This document shows positions 9,583 through 17,385 of a DNA stretch of 64,000 nucleotides, one piece after another (positions within the stretch are counted from its first letter, which is position 1; each line of letters opens with the position of its first letter). A model generated the notes under the pieces. The model was not told the DNA's origin, ran no database searches, and saw nothing but the letters and a program-made list of their open reading frames with translations. Origin of the DNA: Pseudoduganella danionis (lineage in GTDB: Bacteria > Pseudomonadota > Gammaproteobacteria > Burkholderiales > Burkholderiaceae_D); NCBI RefSeq assembly GCF_009720775.1, contig NZ_WNKW01000006.1, forward strand, positions 124,001 through 188,000, given 5' to 3'. The translations under genes and the position numbers were made by a program.

Positions 9583-9616
9583 AACGCCAACCCATGCAGG
9601 TTGGCGTTTTTGTTTT
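9583..9616 (+). terminator. tRNA-Phe terminator, element-borne copy
   Basis: A perfect 10-bp stem (AACGCCAACC) with a CATGCA loop is followed by a T-rich tail. A sequence relative with the same loop lies at the same distance from the right att repeat (23495). Confidence 0.88.
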
Positions 9617-9827
9617 CCCGTCTCCCAGTACTCGTGCCCGTGCCATTTTCGGTCTCCTGTCAGCATCGGTCAGTGCACGCACAACTCCACTCACTGCCTC
9701 ATGCTCGAGCCCTTGAAAGGTCAGGCCCACTGACTCATCCGCGTACCACTGGGAGAGTGAGTAGAAGTTGCTGGACATCTACAAAATTCTTCTGTAGCTT
9801 GTCACATTTCTATTACATCGTGAATTC

Positions 9828-10187
9828 ATGCCGAAATATTTCGATGGTGACGCTGAGTTGCCGTTTGAGGTGGTCCGAATTACGTCGGACCGACTAACCT
9901 TACCTGTGCTAAACGGCATCTTTAAAGACAGAGAATCAGCGACCATTGCCGTTTCCTTCCTAGATTTTGAGCCCTCATGCTTAGGTTACGTCGTCAATGT
10001 GCGTCGCCACCGGGACGGCTATGAAGTCATAAATATAGCTCGCGAGGTCGAACTTTTGGTCACCAGCACAGACCGTCTGCTTTCGGTAATCCGACACGTC
10101 TCCGGCGCGGAATACACCGAAGAGATACAGCGAGTTTTTCACAGAGCAAGAAACAACATCGGCTCCTCGGTCGTTCCTCGCTTCTAG
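9828..10187 (+). CDS. Hypothetical protein, island left end
   Basis: A 119-residue ORF of unremarkable, soluble composition with no signal peptide or membrane segment. I do not recognise the family. It converges on the restriction-nuclease gene, overlapping it by 4 bp at the stop codons. No convincing ribosome site precedes the ATG, so the start is uncertain. It has no longer competing ORF on the opposite strand and its residue use looks protein-like (for example the segment ATIAVSFLDFEPS). It may be a cargo or RM-accessory gene, but this is position only. Confidence 0.5.
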   Translation: MPKYFDGDAELPFEVVRITSDRLTLPVLNGIFKDRESATIAVSFLDFEPSCLGYVVNVRRHRDGYEVINIAREVELLVTSTDRLLSVIRHVSGAEYTEEIQRVFHRARNNIGSSVVPRF

Positions 10188-11317
10188 CTGTCCGCGACCT
10201 CTTCCAGAAAGTGTGCTGTTTGCAGAAAACTTTGAATTTGTTCATATTCCGAGTCAGGCTTCTTACCTTGGCCCACCAAAGTCCACAGCCCCTTTCGGCC
10301 CGAAAAAAGTTTCCACTCTAGCTTAACGCCGAGCCAAAGCACAGCAACTCGTCTAAGTGAGCTGTCTCCCTTGGTTCGCAGCCAGTGTTCCGGCTTCGGC
10401 CCCGCGATTAGCTGAAAAGGAAGCCCGTTCGGCAGGGTTACATTCCCCAAATTACTGCATTGTTGGGGATATTCAGTTCCAACGCGCGCGTCAGCTGTCT
10501 CGCACCCCTCCAACCTACAGATTTCCAAGAAGGTCTCCCGCAATCCAAGAGCAAGGACTCGCTGCTTGAACTCCATGTAACGCTCATCTTCATCCTTCAT
10601 CTCTTCGTAGTGTGGCGCGCTCTTCGGCATCTCACCAGGCAACTGTATTCTCATGAGTTTCCCCATATTGCCCTCTTCAGCTTTGAACAAGTGGGCCGGG
10701 ACGCTGTTTATTATCGCCGTTGCGACATCGATCCCTTTGATACGTCCGCCTTGGTTTAGTAGCCATCCGTAATCGCGAATTTTTGCAAGCAACCAAGCAT
10801 CGAACACACCGCCAAGATGAATGTGAGGATAAGTGATGCTAACGCCATCCTCTGAACTAACTTGCCAGCCCCAATTAATGATCACTACAAAATCTCTACG
10901 GTATCGAATAAGCTGTAAGGGGGTAGCTAGATTCGCGGATTTCTCTTCCGCTGCTGTGTGCAGCGCTTTTACCTCGAGACCTATTTCGTTTTCACGCTGC
11001 TTGTTGCGAATTATGAGATCGGGGAACACGTTCCAAAGCACTGCCGAGACGGACAGTCCATCCCTTTCCTCGCTTAGGATGTGATTCATCTCATAAGCAA
11101 CAGAATATTCCAACAACGTGGACACTCGTGTGCGTGTGTCCGTTAGGTGTCGCGGATCTCGAGGAGGTTCTTCACTGGTCATTCTGGCAGTGAGAGTTTT
11201 CGACACTCCTGCGTTGACACGTGCAATAGCCTTATCAAGCAGACGAAATACAAACTCCCGTGAAGTCAATCCGCTCACACCCTCTAGAGAATATTTGGCT
11301 TCAGTAGACATCATCAT
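10184..11317 (-). CDS. PD-(D/E)xK restriction endonuclease
   Basis: The 377-residue product has the nuclease signature near residues 98-117: VFPD (D100), a short spacer, then LEVK (E115, K117). An upstream helix with E76 in SVAYEMNHIL is also typical of this fold. It most likely cuts DNA that the upstream methylase/specificity protein leaves unmodified. The gene overlaps the end of the methylase gene by 4 bp (ATGA-type), indicating translational coupling. There is no helicase/translocase motif, so this is not a type I HsdR. The locus is better viewed as a two-gene type II-like system. Recognition sequence cannot be predicted. The region is AT-rich relative to host genes. Confidence 0.82.
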   Translation of the reverse strand: MMMSTEAKYSLEGVSGLTSREFVFRLLDKAIARVNAGVSKTLTARMTSEEPPRDPRHLTDTRTRVSTLLEYSVAYEMNHILSEERDGLSVSAVLWNVFPDLIIRNKQRENEIGLEVKALHTAAEEKSANLATPLQLIRYRRDFVVIINWGWQVSSEDGVSITYPHIHLGGVFDAWLLAKIRDYGWLLNQGGRIKGIDVATAIINSVPAHLFKAEEGNMGKLMRIQLPGEMPKSAPHYEEMKDEDERYMEFKQRVLALGLRETFLEICRLEGCETADARVGTEYPQQCSNLGNVTLPNGLPFQLIAGPKPEHWLRTKGDSSLRRVAVLWLGVKLEWKLFSGRKGLWTLVGQGKKPDSEYEQIQSFLQTAHFLEEVADS

Positions 11318-13470
11318 CCTTTTGTGACAAAACCATTTGCGACGGATTCAATCGCCTGAAGCTCCAATTGAGCCGCAGCCTCTTCTAGCTGACGCGCTTC
11401 CGCTCGAATTCGCTCATAGTTATTCTTTCCTAGACTAAACGTTTCAAGGATCTCGGCTTGTCGAGCTTTTGTTGGAATTGGCACGCGTATGTTGAGAAGA
11501 TCTTTCAGCGTAATTCGCGGCCTCCCGATTCCTGCGATCAGGTGAATTATCTGGCCGAAAACGAAGTCAGATCGAAGCAAAATAGACAGTAACAATGGCT
11601 CGATTAGCGGACTTCCATCTTGCTCCCGGACGGTAAGCACGATGCATTCAGCAGACGTGTAGCCAGGTGTTTGCCACTCGACAAAAGCCACCTTCCTAAG
11701 CCCGGGCCGCATTTTCGCAAACAGAATATCACCGCGGCTATATCGCTTGACAGCGCTCGAAAGCGAATTCGCTGGGGTCATTACTTGCTGCGCCAAGCCA
11801 ACATAAGAGTCAATGTGGGCAAGACCCGTATAGGGGATAATCTGATCCGCGAGATCAACGGATGGCACATAGGTCTCGTTCCTTACACCGCAAATTTCGC
11901 CAAGCCTCACTAATGGGAACTCGCATTTCGCCACCGCAGCTTCTGCCGCGACCCGTGCTGGATGATGGAATCGAAAATCAAGCCTGTTTTCGGCGCGGCC
12001 AAGCGAGAAATTAGACGCCGTCGAGTTGGCAAGAAAAATATTTTCAGTTTGCCGCTCAAGACCACCGGTACGCTCGAATAAACGCCACACCCTTAAGATT
12101 TCTGGCAAATCATTGTCAAGCGAAGGCAACCCTGCGTCATCAAACCTTACATCTGGCTCGCCGTTGGGTTTCCGCCCAATATTTTCCGCTCGCGCATAAA
12201 ATGTCAGGTAATTCGAGCTAGGATTTTTCTTCCTGCGCAAGAGAAGTATCGACGTATTAACCGTGGCGTATGGCATAAAAGCGGTTTCAGGGAGGCTGAT
12301 AACGGCCGAAAGTTCCGCTTGGCTCAAAAGGAGATCTCGGACGTCTGCAGCGGACGGTAGAGACAAGACGCCCTCGTCGATAACAATAGCGAGCCATCCG
12401 TCTTCCTTAAGAAGCGCCAAGCTTCGCTCAAGGAACAATACACCTCTACGTCGGCTTGGTTTGCCTTTTCCTAATACATATCGGTCAAGTTCCTCCCGCT
12501 CAGTGAAGTCACTACCAAAAGGAGGATTAGTGAGGATAACGTCGAATTTTTGGCCAAACTCACGACCGGCCGCACCGAGCGTCCCTCCGTTGGGCAAGCA
12601 AATAGTCTGGAAATTCGGAGCGTTGTGCACAAAAAGATTGATCCCGGAAACCCAAGCCAGCCGCTCGTCAATTTCTAGCCCTGTCAACTGCAAGTTTTCC
12701 AGGCCGCGTTTCGCAACTTCCACTAGAAACCCACCCGTCCCGCAAGCCGGGTCAGCGACCACGCCAGATAAATGATCCTCCACTAGGCCCACCATAAATT
12801 CGACTACAGTGTGCGGCGTAAAAAACTGCTGATGATCGCCCTTATCAAAGGTATTCCGAATCATCTCCTCATACGCGTACCCTTTCACGTCGCGGGAACC
12901 ATTAGCTAATGAAACCTCATTAAGCGCGGCTCCGAGCGAAACGAGCGCGGAATCGCTAAGCTGAAGGTCAGAAAACTTTGGTGGAAATAACGCACGGTTT
13001 TTCGACGCGAACTCTTTGAACGCTTCGCGTATATTTTCGGCGTAATGCTTATCACTAATACAATACCCAAGATCAAACAAGGTAGTCTCATGTCGATCTT
13101 GATCGACAAGGAGCTTTAAAAACAGCATTTTTGTTACTTCGTCGAATCGCTCGATGATGCTGCTATTTGCATCAGTGTCTCGCACAATCTTATGCAATTT
13201 GGAAAGCAACCGACGAATACTCTTCTCAGGATCTTCCTTCGGCGAGTTCTCCTCAACTTCGTTTTTTTCTTCGCGTTCCTGCTCGAAGAGCGAATCCTGA
13301 CTTACGGACAACGGTTTAATGGCCTGAACTTCATGCAACAGGTAGGTCCTATAGTTATTAGCCGGATTTCGAACTGGCTTTAATTTCCCGGATTTATCCC
13401 AATTTCGAAGGGTTTCTTTTGTGACACCGAGAAGACTTGCGGCTTCCGCAAGAGAAATGTATGAGGTCAT
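11314..13470 (-). CDS. Fused HTH, N6-adenine methylase and specificity subunit
   Basis: A 718-residue fusion. Residues about 5-50 (SLAEAASLLGVTKETLRNWD...) are a MerR-type DNA-binding helix-turn-helix. A charged linker (60-85) follows. Residues about 90-430 are an HsdM-like N6-adenine methylase with SAM motif DPACGTGGF (240-248) and catalytic NPPF (315-318). Residues about 500-700 resemble one HsdS half: a target recognition domain (PLVRLGEICGVRNETY...) and a coiled coil (NYERIRAEARQLEEAA). The protein should choose the DNA site and methylate it. The next gene encodes the nuclease. A separate MerR-like head on such an M-S fusion is unusual and may allow autoregulation at the inverted repeat upstream. 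Confidence 0.9.
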   Translation of the reverse strand: MTSYISLAEAASLLGVTKETLRNWDKSGKLKPVRNPANNYRTYLLHEVQAIKPLSVSQDSLFEQEREEKNEVEENSPKEDPEKSIRRLLSKLHKIVRDTDANSSIIERFDEVTKMLFLKLLVDQDRHETTLFDLGYCISDKHYAENIREAFKEFASKNRALFPPKFSDLQLSDSALVSLGAALNEVSLANGSRDVKGYAYEEMIRNTFDKGDHQQFFTPHTVVEFMVGLVEDHLSGVVADPACGTGGFLVEVAKRGLENLQLTGLEIDERLAWVSGINLFVHNAPNFQTICLPNGGTLGAAGREFGQKFDVILTNPPFGSDFTEREELDRYVLGKGKPSRRRGVLFLERSLALLKEDGWLAIVIDEGVLSLPSAADVRDLLLSQAELSAVISLPETAFMPYATVNTSILLLRRKKNPSSNYLTFYARAENIGRKPNGEPDVRFDDAGLPSLDNDLPEILRVWRLFERTGGLERQTENIFLANSTASNFSLGRAENRLDFRFHHPARVAAEAAVAKCEFPLVRLGEICGVRNETYVPSVDLADQIIPYTGLAHIDSYVGLAQQVMTPANSLSSAVKRYSRGDILFAKMRPGLRKVAFVEWQTPGYTSAECIVLTVREQDGSPLIEPLLLSILLRSDFVFGQIIHLIAGIGRPRITLKDLLNIRVPIPTKARQAEILETFSLGKNNYERIRAEARQLEEAAAQLELQAIESVANGFVTKG

Positions 13471-13494
13471 GTTCGGGGTTGTGCTACCAACGTT

Positions 13495-13516
13495 TTGTAA
13501 TGTTTAAAGGTTACAA
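13495..13516. promoter_or_regulatory. Inverted repeat upstream of the methylase gene, putative operator
   Basis: TTGTAA and TTACAA arms are separated by 10 bases and lie 25-46 bp upstream of the methylase ATG. The spacing and position suit a dimeric regulator, perhaps the HTH head of the methylase itself. This is inference from position and symmetry. Confidence 0.45.
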
Positions 13517-14276
13517 GAACTCAGAGGGGCCCGCAAGGGTTTTCTGCTAGGCCCGCACGTGAATGCGGATTCAGAAGAGATGCGGGAGGAAAGCAGGCCC
13601 CACCGCTATATACCGCTGCCCGAAGCTGAGGTGAGCTTGCCTCCAGGCGTCACGACGTCTCGTCCAGCTAGCGCGGCGATTTCAGTCAACTCGGCCTTGT
13701 ACGAGCCGTTGGTGCATCCAGCGCGATGACAGCGCTTCCCTCTGCGGATGCGGAGGAAGCCGAACCCAAGTCGACCGCACGGGACGGAACAGGCCCCATC
13801 GAGTAACCCGGCGGGGACGATGCCAGGGAACTTTCGAGGTGCATGACAACGCGCCCGATCCAATCTTGCGAGAGCTGGCGCCTGATCTTGCCGCTCGAAC
13901 TGTTCGCACGCTCGGTTGCCCTGACCGACTGCGCGCTGAGATCAAGAACTGACGGATTGACTTCCCCACTCCCAGGGAGCTGCAAAGAAGCATTTGCTCG
14001 TACTTCGGAAAGTGAATCGCCTTCCCCCATCACAAGCTTACCAGCTTACATTTGCAATAGTGACCAACGAACGGCAATGCCTGCGCCGAAATGAATGCGT
14101 CGTTCAGGCAGATATTATTTACATGGTCCGCTGAGAGCTTTCGTGTTCGACCCCGGCCACTACCGATCTCCCTCCTGCTGCTCTGCCAGGGCGTATCGTA
14201 TCGAGCCTTTCGCAAGCCGCAAGTTGCTCGTTTGCTGTAGCGCGCCAGCATCATTATCAGCGCAGTACCCTCCCTA
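13517..14276. other. Gene-poor stretch, possible decayed genes
   Basis: About 760 bp without a convincing intact gene. Several short overlapping ORFs occur in more than one minus-strand frame (for example near 13606-13730 and 13690-14030), as expected for a frameshifted remnant, but I cannot identify a family. A strong terminator follows at 14277 with no annotated gene feeding it from the plus strand, so an unrecognised RNA or a lost gene is possible. Confidence 0.4.
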
Positions 14277-14320
14277 AAGAAGACCCGAATGGCTCCGCGC
14301 CATTCGGGTCTTCTTGTTTA
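14277..14320 (+). terminator. Strong hairpin terminator
   Basis: A perfect 16-bp stem (AAGAAGACCCGAATGG) with a CTCCGCG loop and a short T-rich tail. It isolates the radical-SAM operon from upstream transcription. Confidence 0.75.
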
Positions 14321-14382
14321 TGTACCTAACGCGTGTCCATCGAGTGTAACGCATTCATCCACGTAACTTGAATTTCCAAACC

Positions 14383-14553
14383 ATGAAAAAACAATCCCGT
14401 GCCCCCGTATCGCAATGTGCTAAGGAAGCGACGCGCTTCCGTTCTCTCGGCGACAAACTCGACCTCGGTTCAGTCGCGTCACGCTGCGCCTTCAAAGGCA
14501 ACGGTTCCGCACTGAGCCTGGACGTGCTGATTTCGCTGAAGTACCGACGATAG
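14383..14553 (+). CDS. Small hypothetical ORF upstream of the radical-SAM operon
   Basis: A 56-codon ORF starting MKKQSRAPVSQCAK. It is basic, has no signal peptide or recognised domain and only a weak ribosome site. It lies between a strong terminator and a 9-bp hairpin, so it could be a small regulator or a leader peptide. Its coding status is uncertain. Confidence 0.35.
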   Translation: MKKQSRAPVSQCAKEATRFRSLGDKLDLGSVASRCAFKGNGSALSLDVLISLKYRR

Positions 14554-14573
14554 ACCATCCCTCTTCCTGCTCC

Positions 14574-14595
14574 GCCATCGGTATTCACCGATGGC
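14574..14595. repeat. Short hairpin before the 14626 gene
   Basis: A perfect 9-bp stem (GCCATCGGT) with an ATTC loop, 30 bp before the next ATG and without a U-run. It could be an mRNA stability or control element. Confidence 0.4.
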
Positions 14596-14625
14596 ATCAC
14601 CCTTCACTATCGCAGAAAGCCCCCC

Positions 14626-15201
14626 ATGAGCAAAGCAAACACCTTGCAGAAACCCGCCACTGACGAAACCAGCAAGGCAGCCACGAACCAAGATTCGACT
14701 GTTCCCCAGCCTTACATCCTCTTGAAGACGGCGACCGCCAACAAGCTCGGCAAGAACTCCGCTGGCGGCATTGCCTACCGCGTGCTCGCAGATACCGATC
14801 GCAAGAACCTTTACATCACGATCACCGGCAACGATGGCGGCGGATACTTCAGCCGCGAGGTCGTCCCGTTCAGCCAGGTCGAAAAATGCCTCACCGATTG
14901 GCCCGACGCCGGCAAGGCACTCCCGTCCAAACTCTTCAAGACGGCATTCGTCGGCCGCAGCAGCAACAACGCGGGATTCCTCGCAGCCATTCTGCGAGCC
15001 GAAGACCTACTCACCGCCGCCCCGGACGCCGAAACCCAGCACGTGCGACACGGCGACATGGCGACCTGGAAGGCAGAGCTGCTGACCGAGACCGGTACGC
15101 AGATCACGCTGCCAGACATGACCAATAGCTGTGCGGTCGTTGACGGCGGACCGGACGAGACCGCCAACAAAACGCTCTCCCTGCCACGCAAAAAGGCGTA
15201 A
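14626..15201 (+). CDS. Hypothetical protein, first gene of the radical-SAM operon
   Basis: A 191-residue soluble protein that I do not recognise. The first 25 residues are low-complexity and probably disordered. The core has a beta-rich pattern (YRVLADTDRKNLYITITGNDGGGYFSRE). It is followed after 35 bp by the radical-SAM/nucleotidyltransferase gene and then by another unknown gene at 12 bp, so the three probably form one transcript. The DNA near 15044-15065 encodes RHGDMATW and at the same time contains three 8-bp-spaced CGAC motifs like those elsewhere in the island. Function unknown; it may be a substrate or partner of the radical-SAM protein. Confidence 0.72.
   Translation: MSKANTLQKPATDETSKAATNQDSTVPQPYILLKTATANKLGKNSAGGIAYRVLADTDRKNLYITITGNDGGGYFSREVVPFSQVEKCLTDWPDAGKALPSKLFKTAFVGRSSNNAGFLAAILRAEDLLTAAPDAETQHVRHGDMATWKAELLTETGTQITLPDMTNSCAVVDGGPDETANKTLSLPRKKA
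15044..15065 (+). repeat. GGCGAC octamer array D (inside a coding region)
   Basis: TGCGAC, GGCGAC and GGCGAC begin at 15044, 15052 and 15060, exactly 8 bp apart. The same unit and period recur in the island at 17308, 20452 and 21059. Being in coding sequence, it may be chance codon repetition. Confidence 0.45.
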
Positions 15202-15236
15202 CCAGCCAGTACCGCGCCAGCTTACGAAAGACCTCC

Positions 15237-16403
15237 ATGAGAAAACCAAAACCGAACTTCACCATCATCGTGAACTGGAAAACGAAAGGATTCGGATGCA
15301 GCAAGAACTGCTGTTACTGTAACTGGCGCGATTCCCCGTTGCTTCCTCACGGCCCTCAGTCCAGGGAAGCGCTGAACAAGTTCGTCGCGCAATGCGATAA
15401 ATCATTTATTACGATCAGCGGCGGGGCGGACCCGTTGTTCCGTTTCGAGGAAAATCTCACGCACCTGCTCTCGATGATCCGCATCATCAAGAATCAAGAC
15501 CTGAAGGTCAGGATCATCACCCGCGAGGTACAGCATATCGCGAAGCTCAGGGGGATCGTGGACCATTTCTCAATCTCCCTCGATGCCGATGTGCTGGACG
15601 CCATCCAGCACTACCGACACGAATGGGATGGAATGGACATCGAATACTCACTCGTCCTACCTCCCCTACCCACCGCTGATATAGCCACGCTAAAGCCTCA
15701 GTATTTGGCGATTTATCGCAGGCTAGGCCAACGGCTCGTCCTACGCGAAAACCTCAACAGCATATTCCCGCTCGACCTCGCGCAGCTCACCTTCGGCCAC
15801 AGCGGCATCGTGTTTGTTCGCAAGGCACTGTGCTTATCCAGCCGTTACCTCTCCACCGTGGACTGCACCGGCTACGAGATGATGCAGGATACGGAGCAGT
15901 TAGCGACGTATCTGATGAACGAACCCAGCCTACACCTGTTCGGGGGAATCACCAAGCACCTGATCAATCCGAAACAGCATCCCGAGTTCTCGGACATCGA
16001 CGTGGTCGCATCCAGCGCTCACGTCATGCGGCAACTGGAGAATGAATTTTCCTTCACCTTCAGGGACGTATCGTCATCCTCGACCAGCTACCCGCGCTAC
16101 CTCCTGGGGAAATCCACACGAGCAGGAAAAACCATCCAACTGATCCTGGTGAACTCGTCAGCCGATATACAGCGGTTCATCAGGGCCGCTCAATACGATG
16201 CGGACAGGGTGAGCTTCAGCGCTGGCCGGTTCCACTTCGACAGCACCATCGGAGAACCAGCAATTCGCCACGCCATCAACAGCAAACAGGTCAGGCCGGT
16301 CGGTAATGACCGCGACCTGAGCCTGTGCAGCATCAACCGCCCTGCCGTAGAGCAGCGCCACAAGATCAAGCTGCTGCGCAAGGGTTTTACCATCCACGAA
16401 TAA
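15237..16403 (+). CDS. Radical-SAM protein fused to a nucleotidyltransferase-like domain
   Basis: A 388-residue two-part protein. Residues 21-28 are the canonical CxxxCxxC [4Fe-4S] motif (C21, C25, C28), followed by a GGE-type SAM motif SGGADPL (61-67) and strand-like segments to about residue 190. The C-terminal half has a nucleotidyltransferase-fold signature: FGG (235-237) and, 15 residues on, SDIDV with D253 and D255. It ends with a basic RHKIKLLRKGF element similar to phage-borne Pol-beta-type nucleotidyltransferases. No SPASM domain is present. I infer radical chemistry coupled to nucleotide or nucleic-acid binding or transfer. I do not know a described system of this architecture. It sits between two unknown genes. 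Confidence 0.78.
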   Translation: MRKPKPNFTIIVNWKTKGFGCSKNCCYCNWRDSPLLPHGPQSREALNKFVAQCDKSFITISGGADPLFRFEENLTHLLSMIRIIKNQDLKVRIITREVQHIAKLRGIVDHFSISLDADVLDAIQHYRHEWDGMDIEYSLVLPPLPTADIATLKPQYLAIYRRLGQRLVLRENLNSIFPLDLAQLTFGHSGIVFVRKALCLSSRYLSTVDCTGYEMMQDTEQLATYLMNEPSLHLFGGITKHLINPKQHPEFSDIDVVASSAHVMRQLENEFSFTFRDVSSSSTSYPRYLLGKSTRAGKTIQLILVNSSADIQRFIRAAQYDADRVSFSAGRFHFDSTIGEPAIRHAINSKQVRPVGNDRDLSLCSINRPAVEQRHKIKLLRKGFTIHE

Positions 16404-16415
16404 GGATACCGATTC

Positions 16416-17132
16416 ATGCAAGCCACTATCTATATCAGTACGGAGGCCATGACCACCGTCAACGCTATCGCTCACCTGGACTACTACGACCGTGTCAGCC
16501 TGAGCGACGATCCGGCCACTGACCTGACGGCTACGCCGGGCTACTACCTCAACACCAACGCCCTCAAGCTGAACGAGCTACCTGCCGATGCGAAGGTCGC
16601 CGTTACGCTCTCACCATTCGATCCCTCCACCTACCAACAGCACATCAGCATCCCGACCAACCTGCGGGGCGTTATCTTCTCCGGCGCGCCGAACCTTCCA
16701 GAGAATTACGCTCAGATCATCGCTTACTGGTCGCCGATCCACCTCACCAATTACCATCGCGGCGCACTGTATTACCAGAATGTGCAGAACGAATACTGCG
16801 TCGCCCTCGCCGAGCCGGACGACGACGGCGAAAGTGAAACCATCGATACGCTGGTCAGCGATGCCCTCGTGGTCGTTCTGACCGGGCTGGCGGCAACCGT
16901 CATCGATCTACATCCAGATGACTTCGTCGCACTGACCGTCCCGATAAATGCGGAAATGCTCGGGATCGAACTTGATGGCTATCGTTCACCGAAGGACTAT
17001 CCCGTGGGCGATCAATGGCAATCTGAAACGCTGTTCCTGCGCGTCGCGGATATCCTGACTTCACCTAACCCCGACTATATAGCGATCGCAGCCATCAGGA
17101 CGGAGCTGGGGGACTACGGGTACACGTATTAA
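16416..17132 (+). CDS. Hypothetical acidic protein, third gene of the radical-SAM operon
   Basis: A 238-residue acidic soluble protein that I do not recognise. It starts 12 bp after the radical-SAM gene with a good ribosome site (AAGGATA), so co-expression is likely. The middle has a run of alternating hydrophobic residues suggesting beta structure, and an acidic loop (EPDDDGESE). There is no signal peptide, membrane segment or Cys cluster. It could be a substrate, scaffold or effector for the upstream enzyme. It is followed by the convergent-side intergenic GGCGAC array. Confidence 0.72.
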   Translation: MQATIYISTEAMTTVNAIAHLDYYDRVSLSDDPATDLTATPGYYLNTNALKLNELPADAKVAVTLSPFDPSTYQQHISIPTNLRGVIFSGAPNLPENYAQIIAYWSPIHLTNYHRGALYYQNVQNEYCVALAEPDDDGESETIDTLVSDALVVVLTGLAATVIDLHPDDFVALTVPINAEMLGIELDGYRSPKDYPVGDQWQSETLFLRVADILTSPNPDYIAIAAIRTELGDYGYTY

Positions 17133-17307
17133 TTACGTTCGTATCAGGTTTTTCTGGAATCATCCACCAAGATCCCGGCCACGCCAATGCTGCGGGAAGC
17201 TTCCTGCCGCATCAGCGCCAGGTTGGAAGTTTCAAGCCAGGTCTGGACGATCAATATCAGGAGGGAGAACAGACAGCGTTCGATGGCTATCCACCGCCGG
17301 GGATCGC

Positions 17308-17368
17308 GGCGACATGGCGACTCGGCGACATAACGGGAATGCAAAGTCGCCAATGTCGCCGTGTCGCC
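17308..17368. repeat. GGCGAC octamer array A, inverted arrangement
   Basis: GGCGAC starts at 17308, 17316 and 17324; after a 16-bp centre the complement GTCGCC starts at 17346, 17355 and 17363. Six copies in two opposed triplets with an 8-9 bp period form an imperfect inverted repeat in the gap between two convergent genes. This is the form of an iterated protein-binding site such as a replication origin or partition/regulatory site. Confidence 0.8.
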
Positions 17369-17385
17369 CCGATGATCGTCCAGCC

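Noticed and set aside
13606..13863. Minus-strand ORF with a protein-like C-terminal segment
   Set aside because: The reading frame is short and breaks into other frames; a decayed gene is possible but no family was recognised, so no CDS is called.
17308..17368. CRISPR-like array
   Set aside because: The units are 6-8 bp without spacers of CRISPR length and no cas genes are present.
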